Below are positions 1 to 8,270 of a stretch of DNA of 64,000 nucleotides, piece by piece. Position 1 is the first letter of the stretch; each line of letters opens with the position of its first letter. The DNA is from Paenibacillus soyae (lineage in GTDB: Bacteria; Bacillota; Bacilli; Paenibacillales; Paenibacillaceae). The stretch spans positions 62,001 through 126,000 of the forward strand of contig NZ_JANIPJ010000001.1 in NCBI RefSeq assembly GCF_024623455.1, read 5' to 3'. The notes beneath the pieces are model-generated. The model saw nothing but the letters and a program-made list of their open reading frames with translations, made no database searches and was not told the origin of the DNA. The position numbers and the translations under genes were made by a program.

Positions 1-79
1 TTTTCCTAGGTCAAGTTGAACGACTTGACCCAGGAGTGAAAATCACTCTTGCAGCACAGTAGCGGCAGCATACGATCTG

Positions 80-1297
80 CTAGCCCCCACAGCACTTCTT
101 GTACTTTTTCCCGCTGCCGCACGGGCAGGGATCGTTCCTGCCGACCTTCTTACCGGCTGGGAAGCTGATCACGTTCGAATCAGCTGCGGCGCGAGCCGGA
201 GGAGCGGCAAGAGGACCGACTTGGGTTGTTCTGGCGAATTCGTCCGGGGAGTATCCCTTCAAATGCCACTTACGCGTCTGGTTCATGAGCGGGATCAACA
301 CGCCCATGAGGCGCTCCATAATCCGTTGTTCAAGCTCAATTACTTCTCCGAGCTCGTCGATGATGTCTTGCATGGCCGCGCCTGCCTGAATGCCGTTGAC
401 GCAATTGTCCGCGATATAACCAGCTTCCTCAGGGGACATATCGAATTGAGCGGCGAGAAAAGCGGAGAACGCTCTGTAGGCCTGATTACGGTCAACGAAT
501 CCCAATTCGCCCGCCTGGAGCAGTTGTTCCTTCGAGAAAGGATAATAATCGAGGCTTGGACGAAGCTTGTGCTCGTCCCAAATTTCTTTCTCGTCGGAGA
601 CGGACAGATATCGGAAGATGCCGTCTTCTACGTAATACTCATATAGATCCGAATACATAACGACAATGGATGCCGTATCGGAGCTGTCATGCTCGCCGAC
701 ATACTTCCGAAAAAGCTTGACGAAATCTTCCGTATTCAGCGCGCCGTAATAATAAAGCAAGCCTTGAGCCAGCTTGCACCACTCCGTATTTCGTTCCATA
801 ATGGCGCGATAGCTTGCGGTGTCATGAGCTTTGAATGCCTCTATTAGCTCGGCCGGCATGACCAACGACTTTTCTCCGTCGATCTTGCCCGTATAGACGA
901 TGCCCAAATCCACGAAATCGCTGTATAAGTAAGGGTTAACCGGCTGCTTCTCGAGAGATGCGACGCCGTTATCCTTGACCAGATTCGACGTAAAACGGTA
1001 GCGGCGCTCTTCCAGCCGGTCGAAATGGAGAGGAGCCTGCTCCAGAATACCATTCGCGAGCACCTCGATCAGCGCGTCCTTCTTCAAGCCGCTAACGCCT
1101 TTGATTCCCAAATTCGTCCGAATTACGGTCAGATCGTCCTTCGTCAGTCTGGACAACCCTTCCGCCAGCGTGATGGAAGGCTCAATCGCTTTGAATCGTT
1201 TTTCCTCCCACTTCGCTTCCGATTTATCAATATCCGTCTGCCAGTTTTCGAACGCTTCAAGTATTTCGTTCTGTTCTGATTTCAACATATTCGTCAT
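80..1297 (-). CDS. SEC-C motif protein with Rho-N/SAP-like segment
   Basis: The last 20 residues carry the SEC-C zinc-binding motif ([18 protein letters not shown]), the Cys-x-Cys...Cys-Cys module also found at the SecA C-terminus. Residues about 50-85 ([17 protein letters not shown], then KKDALIEVL) look like a SAP/Rho-N helical segment. The middle is helical and unassigned; function is unknown and only zinc binding can be inferred. The frame stays open to an ATG at 1357, but that ATG has no Shine-Dalgarno and lies directly after an extended -10-like TGGTAGAAT on the minus strand. I therefore prefer the ATG at 1297, preceded by AAGGAGAG, although the spacing of 12-14 nt is long. Divergent from the TetR gene. 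Confidence 0.8.
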
Positions 1298-1390
1298 GCT
1301 AGATTTAAACTCTCCTTGCGAATCATGGTATAGCCTGTTAGAAAGACTTCGTTCCATTCTACCACAAGTCGGGAAATCGTGCCTTTACCA

Positions 1391-1438
1391 TTGCCCGAAT
1401 TGATAAAAATTGGTATTATTTGAATGAACGTTCATTCA
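1391..1438 (+). promoter_or_regulatory. TetR gene promoter with palindromic operator
   Basis: TTGCCC (1391-1396), a 17-nt spacer and TATTAT (1414-1419) form a sigma-A promoter. A perfect 18-bp palindrome, TGAATGAACGTTCATTCA (1421-1438), begins right after the -10 and covers the expected transcription start. This is the classic geometry of a self-repressing TetR operator. It also shows that the in-frame TTG at 1420 cannot be the start codon, because it lies upstream of the transcript. Confidence 0.7.
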
Positions 1439-1455
1439 AATATCTGGAGAGGCGG

Positions 1456-2094
1456 GTGATTTCCATTTCCGCGCAAAGCGAGCAGCTAATGCAGGCGTTT
1501 CAATCCGGCTTCGAGCAAAGCTCCTTCAGCAACGGCGAGCGGCAAATCATGCTGCATGCCGTCGAAGTGTTCTCGCGCAAAGGCTTCGTCGGGACCAAGA
1601 TTAAGGACATCGCGCAAAGCGCAGGCTTTAGTCAAGGCTACGTCTACACGTATTTTAAGTCGAAGGAAGACATTTTTACGAGAATTGCGGCGTTGGCATC
1701 GGGCGGCGCAGGACGGGCGGTTCGTTATGCGGCACAGCTTCGCGGAACGGCGATTGAGCGAATCGGATGGCTGACGGAAGCCTTTCTCTCGCCGGACAGC
1801 CTCGCGATGCAGCATTGGCGGCTTATGCTTCTGCTATCGAGCGCGACAGACGCCATACCGGACGAAGCGAAACGAATTTCGAAGGAAAGACAGGCGGAGC
1901 CGATTGAGGCCTTTATTCCTCTAATTATTGAAGGCCAGAACGAAGGGGACGTGGTCCAAGGAGACCCGCTCATGCTGGCTCTTGCGTACTTCTCGATGGT
2001 GCAAGGGGTAGGTCTTGCCCGGTTGCAGACGACGATGCCGCTTCCGTTCCCAACGGCGGAGGTCGTGCTGCGGCTGCTGCGAAAAAACGGATAA
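1456..2094 (+). CDS. TetR/AcrR family transcriptional regulator
   Basis: About 212 residues. A TetR_N helix-turn-helix lies near the N-terminus (GERQIMLHAVEVFSRKGFVG, then IKDIAQSAGFSQGYVYTYFK), with the typical tail of the recognition helix followed by SKEDIF. The C-terminal half is the ligand/dimer domain and does not reveal a ligand. I chose GTG 1456 because the promoter reads TTGCCC-17-TATTAT with start near 1425, and GGAGAGG lies just upstream, although its spacing is short. It is followed after 12 nt by an alpha/beta hydrolase on the same strand, so the pair probably forms an operon controlled by this repressor. Confidence 0.88.
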   Translation: MISISAQSEQLMQAFQSGFEQSSFSNGERQIMLHAVEVFSRKGFVGTKIKDIAQSAGFSQGYVYTYFKSKEDIFTRIAALASGGAGRAVRYAAQLRGTAIERIGWLTEAFLSPDSLAMQHWRLMLLLSSATDAIPDEAKRISKERQAEPIEAFIPLIIEGQNEGDVVQGDPLMLALAYFSMVQGVGLARLQTTMPLPFPTAEVVLRLLRKNG

Positions 2095-2106
2095 GGGGAG
2101 ATGACG

Positions 2107-2985
2107 ATGATCCGAGTTTTTAAATCCGATCAAGCCCGCCGCCGCGTACTTGCATCCTATGACGAAATCATCGCCAGCTGGGGCGTCGAAGCCGAACAAC
2201 GAAGCGTCATGACCCGGTACGGGATAACGCACTGCTGCATCGCGGGCAGCCCGCAGCATCCGCCGTTGTTCCTGCTCCACGGTGTAGGCGACAACTCGGC
2301 GGTCATGTGGGCGCTGAACATGAAGGAGTTGTCGACCCGTTATTACTGCATCGCGATCGACACGTTAGGCGGACCGGGGAAAAGCGTGCCTGGTGATCGT
2401 TACAAAAAAGGCGAGTTCCTTCAAACGGAATGGCTCGATGAGGTAATCCGGAGCTTTGATTATGAGCGTATCAGCCTTGCCGGCGTATCGAACGGAGCTT
2501 ACATGGCGTTCCGCTATGCGACTGTGCATCCCGAGCGGGTCAATAAGGTCGTCTGTATCGAAGGAGGCATCGTGACGAGCCCTCTGAAAGCGATGCTTCG
2601 AACGATGGGAATGATGTTCCCCGAAATATTGTTTCCGACGGAGCGCAGCATGTTAAGGATCGTGAGAAAGCTGAGCTCCCCGTCGTCCGACGTATGGGAG
2701 AAACACGAGCCGCTGGCCCGTCATCTCGTTCTGCTTATGAAGACCCACAACGCAAACGCCATGTTCCCGCACGAGCTGGTCCCTTTTGAAGAATCGCAAG
2801 GCCAGGGCATCAGGGATAAGCTGTTGTTCCTGATCGGCGAGCACAGCCGAATAACGAGGAAGGCATTTTCGGACGTGCTGGATGCAGGCCGATTCCGTTA
2901 CGAACGGATTTCGAATGCCGGGCATGGCGTGAATCACGAGCAGCCGGAGGCGTTCCAGCGGACGATTCTTCAATTTTTAGAATAA
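2107..2985 (+). CDS. alpha/beta hydrolase
   Basis: An alpha/beta-hydrolase-fold enzyme of about 292 residues, predicted cytoplasmic. Visible motifs are the oxyanion-hole HG (LFLLHGVGDNSAV), the nucleophile elbow GVSNG with Ser in SLAGVSNGAYMAF, and a C-terminal catalytic His in NAGHGVNHEQ. The acidic member is probably in the FLIGEH strand. The substrate cannot be named; esterase/lactonase-type chemistry is the family expectation. ATG 2107 is preferred over ATG 2101 because GGGGAG ends at 2100, giving 6 nt spacing to the second ATG and none to the first. Located immediately after the TetR gene and probably co-transcribed with it. Confidence 0.85.
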   Translation: MIRVFKSDQARRRVLASYDEIIASWGVEAEQRSVMTRYGITHCCIAGSPQHPPLFLLHGVGDNSAVMWALNMKELSTRYYCIAIDTLGGPGKSVPGDRYKKGEFLQTEWLDEVIRSFDYERISLAGVSNGAYMAFRYATVHPERVNKVVCIEGGIVTSPLKAMLRTMGMMFPEILFPTERSMLRIVRKLSSPSSDVWEKHEPLARHLVLLMKTHNANAMFPHELVPFEESQGQGIRDKLLFLIGEHSRITRKAFSDVLDAGRFRYERISNAGHGVNHEQPEAFQRTILQFLE

Positions 2986-3004
2986 GGAAAGAAGAGAAGA
3001 TCGA

Positions 3005-3943
3005 ATGAAGCAGGGGAAGGATCCTCTTGCATCGGTTTGGTCTTCTTATTATGCAAAAGAAACAACCAAAACCAACGAAAACGGCGAAGAAGGAAAACAA
3101 ATTATATTGAACCTGCTCCGGTTTCAAGGCAAGATTCGCACGCCGGAGCTGGCCGCCAAGCTGGACGTATCGACGGAGTCGGTGCGCCGGTATTTGGAAG
3201 AGCTGGAGTCTGAGAACAAGCTGAAGCGCGTCTATGGCGGAGCGGTAAAAATGACGTTCGATAGGGAAGAACCATCCAAATTCAAACGGAAGGTGCTACG
3301 CATGGACGAGAAGCGGCGCATCGGTCGCGCCGCCGCCGAGCTGGTGCAGGATAAGGACGTCATCATTCTCGACGACGGGACGACGACGCTGCAATTGATC
3401 GAATTTCTGCTCGGCAAGTCCGGAATTACGGTCATCGTGGTGTCGGTTCCGGCGCTTACGCTGCTCATCGATTACAAGAACAAAGGCATGTGCGATGGCG
3501 ACATCGTCTTCGTCGGCGGCCGGATCAACGCCACGCATTACCGCACATCCGGCTCTCTCGCCCGGCATTTCTCGGAGACGTTCCACGCCGATAAGGCGTT
3601 TCTCGTGGCGGACGGCATTCATGCCGACCTCGGCGTAACCAGCTACGACGATAATCGGGGACTGCTGTCCCGCGCCTTCATGAGACAGTCGAGCCAGACC
3701 ATCGTGCTAGCCGACCATTCGAAAATAGGGGAGAACCGCTTCTGCAAAATCGCCGACTGGAGCGAGGTCGATATCATTATCAGCGATGTCATGCCTCCCC
3801 CTGAGTGGGAGATGAAGCTGGAGGGCACGGAGTGGATCGCGGCGACGGAGTTGGCCAAGACGGAGCGCTCTCAAGTCCCCAGTACCCTGCCGAACCCGCG
3901 GAAAGTCCAGGTCGAGGTAAGAACTAAGTCACCTCGTAGCTGA
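3005..3943 (+). CDS. DeoR/GlpR family transcriptional regulator
   Basis: A DeoR-type helix-turn-helix (IRTPELAAKLDVSTESVRRY) is followed by the conserved linker LKRVYGGAV and a DeoR C-terminal sensor domain of the ISOCOT fold, with IILDDGTTT and LADHSKIGENRF. Members typically respond to phosphorylated sugars. At 312 residues it is longer than the usual roughly 250: there is an extra N-terminal segment of about 35 residues before the HTH and about 35 unrelated residues after WIAA. That C-terminal tail runs into the structured, intron-like segment at 3925-4140, so the original 3' end has probably been replaced. No target gene is evident. Confidence 0.85.
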   Translation: MKQGKDPLASVWSSYYAKETTKTNENGEEGKQIILNLLRFQGKIRTPELAAKLDVSTESVRRYLEELESENKLKRVYGGAVKMTFDREEPSKFKRKVLRMDEKRRIGRAAAELVQDKDVIILDDGTTTLQLIEFLLGKSGITVIVVSVPALTLLIDYKNKGMCDGDIVFVGGRINATHYRTSGSLARHFSETFHADKAFLVADGIHADLGVTSYDDNRGLLSRAFMRQSSQTIVLADHSKIGENRFCKIADWSEVDIIISDVMPPPEWEMKLEGTEWIAATELAKTERSQVPSTLPNPRKVQVEVRTKSPRS

Positions 3944-4140
3944 CAGGCAACTAGTAGAGAAATACTAAGGATTGAAACCCTGCGACGAAGTAACACCCTA
4001 AGGAGTGCGTGCAAATCAGCAGGCTGTAACATGAAGTGAATCCTGCTGCATCGTCCAAAAGACCCGAAAGTGGCAAGAGAGAGCCGAGTCTCGGTGGTAT
4101 GGATGTAGACCATGGAACGTGAGCGGTGGTGGTTTCATGC
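3925..4140 (+). mobile_element. structured RNA remnant resembling a group II intron 5' region
   Basis: This non-coding stretch is dense in nested complementarity, for example CAGCAGG (4017-4023) with CCTGCTG about 20 nt later, a CCGAG/CTCGG pair near 4085, and ATGGATGTAGACCATGG. Wording such as GACCCGAAAGTGG and GGAACGTGAGCGG resembles domain I of bacterial group II introns, though I recognise this by style, not by alignment. No reverse transcriptase ORF and no domain V hairpin follow, so if it is an intron it is a 5' fragment. It lies exactly where the DeoR protein leaves family homology. Confidence 0.4.
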
Positions 4141-4403
4141 TTTGTAGGAAGTATGAATAGCTTGTATAGATGTTTTTATCATAATTAGTAACATGTGGTA
4201 GAAGTGATGCTTAGAGTTTTACGGATTCTCTATTCAGTATTTAACTCTAAGTGAATTCGAACACTTTTATTACGTCATTGCAGCAAAACGATAAAATTTG
4301 TGTCGCTATCTTGACAAAGGTCCACTTCAGGGGACTGTTTCAACAATGAAATACGGATTAAATTCTATCATTTTCGCCCGACGTTTTTGTCGATATTGAT
4401 TTA
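4141..4403. other. AT-rich intergenic stretch, no gene seen
   Basis: Clearly richer in A+T than the flanking core genes. No open frame of useful length, no convincing promoter and no repeat. It separates the intron-like fragment from the orphan exported proteins. Confidence 0.5.
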
Positions 4404-4781
4404 TTAATCTACTGGACCATGACCAATATACTTAAAAGTATATTTATCAATGTAAACGATCATATTATTGGGCTCAGCCATGCTCGTTGTTGGGAAATCA
4501 ATTAAATATACTTCTTTCCCTTCATAAGATTTATCTTCAATTAAAGTCATCATTGATTCGGTTAATTTCACTTCTGCTACTGTAGCATTTTTCCATGTTC
4601 CAGCTATTTTCTTCTGATCCTTAGACGATAGTTGATTCCATGCGGTTTCTCTAATATCTTTGTGAATCGATTCTTCAGTCGTGGCTTCATTTATATTTTT
4701 TTCTGCTAGATCTACATTGTTACAAGCAACAAGAAATATTAATTGTAGCATACAAAATACTTTTAAAAAAACATTAGCCAT
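4404..4781 (-). CDS. small lipoprotein of unknown function
   Basis: 125 residues. The N-terminus is a short lipoprotein signal peptide (VFLKVFCMLQLIFLVAC) with lipobox LVAC, so the mature protein would be anchored by Cys20. The mature part is a single small globular domain with alternating strands (EVYLIDFPT, NMIVYIDKYTFKYIGHG). I do not recognise a family; it resembles many Bacillus orphan lipoproteins. GGAGGTG sits 6 nt before the ATG, so expression is credible. Base composition is much more A+T-rich than the surrounding core genes, as for the next two entries, which suggests transfer as one block. Confidence 0.65.
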   Translation of the reverse strand: MANVFLKVFCMLQLIFLVACNNVDLAEKNINEATTEESIHKDIRETAWNQLSSKDQKKIAGTWKNATVAEVKLTESMMTLIEDKSYEGKEVYLIDFPTTSMAEPNNMIVYIDKYTFKYIGHGPVD

Positions 4782-4937
4782 CCCAGCACCTCCAATTCAT
4801 AAATGTATTCATTTTGATGAAAAAAGTATTCATATAATGCAGTTGTTCAGATAAGAATTCAACTTGTGCATGTATCCTTTATATTATAAATTTAGGTCAT
4901 TTCATAGGTTCAATCCTACTAGATTATCAATAAATAA

Positions 4938-4979
4938 TTTAGACAATGCCTGTGCATTAAAAACAGAACATTGTCTAAA
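4938..4979 (-). terminator. AT-rich hairpin after the 182-residue exported protein gene
   Basis: TTTAGACAATG (4938-4948) pairs perfectly with CATTGTCTAAA (4969-4979), an 11-bp stem with a 20-nt loop. It lies just past the stop of the leftward gene ending at 5001, and on the minus strand is followed by an A/T-rich stretch. A terminator role is plausible but the loop is large. Confidence 0.4.
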
Positions 4980-5000
4980 TTTGTTCTTTACCTTCTTCAA

Positions 5001-5549
5001 TTACTTCAACCTAAGATCCTCTTTATCATTTATTGATTTTAAAGCTACTGAAGTGTTATTTGGAGGTATAATTTTATCATCAAGCATTTTAAACTTCCCT
5101 TGATATGCACCTAAGATTACGTAAGCATCATTATGAATTGGACCAATATACTTCTGTAAGTATAACAATAATCTATCCTTTTTCTTTGAAACAGGATTTT
5201 GTTCAAAAATAAACTCTTTATTTTGAACAATTCCTCCTGTTTCTAGTAGGTTTATTTCTTTTAATGCCAAATCACCCTTATGAACCTTTTTTATTTTCGC
5301 AGTAGATAAAGTAAATGCTGCATTATAATACATGAAAGAATTAGGATTATCCACTTCAACTTCTACTATTAAATCTGCGTCTTCTTCCATTTCAGAAACA
5401 CTATTGTATATTATCGACAAATCGCCAGATACATCAATTCTCGAAACCTTTTTGGTACTTATTTGTGACACCAGAAACAGTGCTACGATAATAATTAGAC
5501 AGAGAGTAATAAGTAAGTATGTTGTAGTCTTTAAATTAAACTTGTTCAA
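5001..5549 (-). CDS. single-pass exported protein of unknown function
   Basis: 182 residues. One N-terminal membrane helix (about residues 9-28, LLITLCLIIIVALFLV) is followed by an extracytoplasmic domain. That domain has the pattern common in Firmicute orphan exported proteins: a strand with EVEVDNPNSF, then TLSTAKIKKVHKGDLALKEI, LLETGGI and RLLLYLQKY. No catalytic motif is visible. It begins 14 nt after the matrixin remnant on the same strand, so the two were probably one transcription unit. The gene is AT-rich like its island neighbours. Confidence 0.65.
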   Translation of the reverse strand: MNKFNLKTTTYLLITLCLIIIVALFLVSQISTKKVSRIDVSGDLSIIYNSVSEMEEDADLIVEVEVDNPNSFMYYNAAFTLSTAKIKKVHKGDLALKEINLLETGGIVQNKEFIFEQNPVSKKKDRLLLYLQKYIGPIHNDAYVILGAYQGKFKMLDDKIIPPNNTSVALKSINDKEDLRLK

Positions 5550-5563
5550 TTAGTATATCCTCC

Positions 5564-5893
5564 TTAAAAATCATATAAATCATTTACACCCGCAATATCA
5601 TCTGCTTGTGGACTCGTGACGGTTCGACCAGAACCTGCTTGACACATAACAACATTTGGATCACTATTGTAATCATCTAACCCAAGTACATGTCCAACTT
5701 CATGTGAAGCTACCCCTCTAATCCAGCTTCTCGCTTTTCCATCTGTATAATATCTATTCATTTGAACAGCTGCATAATATGTTATTCCATTAGTCGCATA
5801 TGTCCAAGCTTGACCATTCCAATTTACATTCCCATAACTCACAGTTTGGTTCATTACATCACAATCACTTCCAGTTGTTTCTTGAAAAATCAC
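5564..5893 (-). pseudogene. matrixin-like zinc metalloprotease, N-terminally truncated
   Basis: The catalytic end of an M10 matrixin is intact: zinc motif HEVGHVLGLDD (HExxHxxGxxD) and a Met-turn VVMCQ downstream. Small bacterial secreted matrixins usually have a signal peptide and a first half of the catalytic domain, which are absent here. The frame opens at GTG 5893 and an in-frame TAA lies two codons upstream. An ATG with a good Shine-Dalgarno (AAGAGG) lies just upstream but in another frame that closes after 13 codons. The gene therefore looks decayed by frameshift or deletion. A functional short form cannot be excluded. Confidence 0.65.
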
Positions 5894-6341
5894 ATTTTAA
5901 GTTCATCCTCTTGGCATCCCATCAATTTCTATCGACTATACCCTCGCTTTAAACACACATTTTACTATAGATATAGTTTCATGAAATCCATTATCTCAAC
6001 TCCATAGTTTCTACAAGTAGGGAGGGGCATACGGTTACAGACCAGGAGGAACATACGCTCCACCTGACCACTGAAGAGTAAGCCACAAACTAAAGTGGAC
6101 AACAACAAATCGTAATTGCAAATCGCTTAATTACCTTGATTAGTCAACACTAGACAGGTTTTTTTCTTTATGTATTCTACGTAATATTGCACATTGAACA
6201 ATGATTTGAATGCTTGCAAATGCAAAAATCCGTAACCTTTTGCGGTTGTGGATAAACATAGTGGATAATTTGGCCGCCGATTATGCGCATTTCTACGATA
6301 GGCGCGGACGGCGGCTTTCAACCCCGTAGAAATAGCTACAC
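5894..6341. other. intergenic remnant region, no supportable gene
   Basis: A transition from AT-rich island sequence to core composition. It holds in-frame stops in every frame that could extend the matrixin N-terminus. A 64-codon open frame on the minus strand (6127-6321) has no ribosome site and no recognisable content. No terminal repeats of an insertion sequence were found by eye. Confidence 0.45.
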
Positions 6342-6355
6342 TGTAAGCGCTGTTT
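6342..6355 (+). promoter_or_regulatory. cre-like site upstream of the carbohydrate locus
   Basis: TGTAAGCGCTGTTT matches the CcpA consensus TGWAANCGNTNWCA except at the last two positions. It is followed 6 nt later by a -10-like TATAGT (6362-6367), so binding there would block transcription of the kinase gene at 6447. The reading is from the motif only. Confidence 0.4.
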
Positions 6356-6446
6356 TTTTGCTATAGTACTGGTAAGGCGGTTGGTCCTTAGGACTATCGG
6401 ACTGGACGATTAGACGACCGCGGCGACCTGGAGGTGCGTACCTCGC

Positions 6447-8243
6447 ATGATGTTCAACCCTTTAACGAAGCTCAATATGAAGCAGCAGCTGATTCTCTTG
6501 TTCCTGGTCATGGTCAGCCCCGTCTTCCTGCTCCACTGGTACGGCAACTACCAGGCGGAGAAGCTGCTGAAAAATCACGTCACGAACGCCTACGTCGAGC
6601 TGATCAAGCAAAACCACGCGCTGATCAACCGCGATATCGATACCGTCAACAAAATTACGACGACCTTCATCCAGAACCCGATCACCCAGCAGCTTGTGCC
6701 AAGCGTTAAGGATACCGTCATCGAGCGGGTCAGGAAATACGACAGCGTGGACAATTTGCTCGCGAATAACTCCATTCCGCTGAACGGCGGCGAAGCCGTC
6801 TATTATTCGCTCTATATTTACGATCCGGAAGATTTATATTTTTTTGCGCCGAAACGCCAGGTATTGCAGACGGGCGTTTATTTCTTCTCCGATCATAACA
6901 AGCCGGTCTGGTTCGACGAAGCCGTCAGCATGAAGGGCAGCGGCTACATGGACATTATCGAAACCAACGTCGGGCTGTCCCGCATCCAGACCCTCGCTTA
7001 CATACGGGCGGTCAACGACGTGAAGCTCGGAACCCGCATGATCGGCGTGCTCGTAGCGACGAAGCTGGATATGAAGATTCAGGAGTCGTTTCGTTCTGTT
7101 ACCCTGCCGGAAGGCCATCTCATGATGTTCACGGACTGGTCGGGACGTATCCTGAGCGCGACGGATTCCGCCCTGAACGGCAAGACCGCCGAGCTGCCGG
7201 CGGAGTTGAACGCGCTCGAGCCCGAATCGATCGGCACGACGCATCTCATTACGGAGGACTTCATCTACATCTCGAGCAATAACCGTCAGCTGGATCAGCG
7301 GCTGGTCTATCAAATTCCGGTCGATTCGCTGCTGAAGCAGCAGAACGAGCTGAAGCGGATCATCCAGCTCATCACCATCGCTTACATGCTGCTAGGCTGC
7401 GTATTCCTGCTTTATTTCTGGCGTTCGCTCATGACTCCGCTCCAGAAGCTGGCGCAGTTCGTCCGATCCTACGAGCCGGGCAAGCTCGTGCCCGAGACGC
7501 CGGGGAGGCGCAGGCACGACGAGGTCGGCGTGCTGATGTCCGCTCTCTACGACATGGCCCGCAGGCTGAATGCGCTCATTCATTACAAATACAATATGGA
7601 TCTGAAAGCGAAGGAATCCCAGCTGCAGCTGCTCTACCAGCAGATCAATCCGCACTTGCTGTACAACACGCTCGAGAGCATCTATTGGAAGAGCACGCTC
7701 GAGGGCAACTCCGAATCGGCGGAGATGATCAAGGAGCTGTCCAAGCTCATGAAGATCGGCCTCAGCCGCGGGCGCGAGCTGATCCGCCTGGAGGAGGAGC
7801 TCGAGCATGCGCAGGCGTACGTCAACCTGCAACAGAAGAGGTATTCCTACGAATTCAAGGTGCAGTGGCATATTCCCGAAGCGGCGAAGCAGGTGCTTAT
7901 TCCGAAAATATCGCTGCAGCCGCTGATCGAAAACGCGATCATCCACGGCGTTAAGCTGATGGGCGAGGACGGGGAGATTCGGATCTCCGCGGCGCTTGAA
8001 GGCGAACGCGTTACGATCGCCGTGGAGGATAACGGCTACAAGCAGGCGGATCTGGCCGCCATTGACCGGCTGCTGAACGAGGAGAAGGCGGATCATTCGC
8101 TCGGCTACGGCATCCGCAATATTCACCAGCGGATCCGGCTCCACTTCGGCATTCCGTTCGGCCTCGGCTACCGCAGGCGCGAAGAGGGCGGCACGGCCGC
8201 CGTCATCGTGTTCCCTGCCACTTACGAAGCTCCCGCACCCTAG
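6447..8243 (+). CDS. YesM-family sensor histidine kinase
   Basis: A membrane sensor kinase of 598 residues. A first membrane helix (about 13-31) and a second (about 305-325) flank an extracytoplasmic sensor of about 270 residues. A HAMP linker follows, then the His_kinase domain with QQINPHLLYN (phospho-acceptor His near 403) and a HATPase domain with PLIENAIIHGV as N box. The order matches the YesM group, which usually senses oligosaccharides through a partner regulator. GGAGGTG lies 10 nt before ATG 6447. It is followed after 18 nt by its regulator, then by an ABC sugar transporter, so it most likely switches on uptake of the locus substrate. Confidence 0.92.
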   Translation: MMFNPLTKLNMKQQLILLFLVMVSPVFLLHWYGNYQAEKLLKNHVTNAYVELIKQNHALINRDIDTVNKITTTFIQNPITQQLVPSVKDTVIERVRKYDSVDNLLANNSIPLNGGEAVYYSLYIYDPEDLYFFAPKRQVLQTGVYFFSDHNKPVWFDEAVSMKGSGYMDIIETNVGLSRIQTLAYIRAVNDVKLGTRMIGVLVATKLDMKIQESFRSVTLPEGHLMMFTDWSGRILSATDSALNGKTAELPAELNALEPESIGTTHLITEDFIYISSNNRQLDQRLVYQIPVDSLLKQQNELKRIIQLITIAYMLLGCVFLLYFWRSLMTPLQKLAQFVRSYEPGKLVPETPGRRRHDEVGVLMSALYDMARRLNALIHYKYNMDLKAKESQLQLLYQQINPHLLYNTLESIYWKSTLEGNSESAEMIKELSKLMKIGLSRGRELIRLEEELEHAQAYVNLQQKRYSYEFKVQWHIPEAAKQVLIPKISLQPLIENAIIHGVKLMGEDGEIRISAALEGERVTIAVEDNGYKQADLAAIDRLLNEEKADHSLGYGIRNIHQRIRLHFGIPFGLGYRRREEGGTAAVIVFPATYEAPAP

Positions 8244-8270
8244 AACCGCGGGCAAGAGAGGATGATTCCC

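Noticed and set aside
5..33. Hairpin CCTAGGTCAAG/CTTGACCCAGG as terminator of the SEC-C gene
   Set aside because: On the minus strand it is followed by AGGAAAA, with no T-run; a terminator role is not supported.
6127..6321. 64-codon open frame on the minus strand
   Set aside because: No Shine-Dalgarno, no recognisable content, and it lies in the promoter region of the kinase gene.
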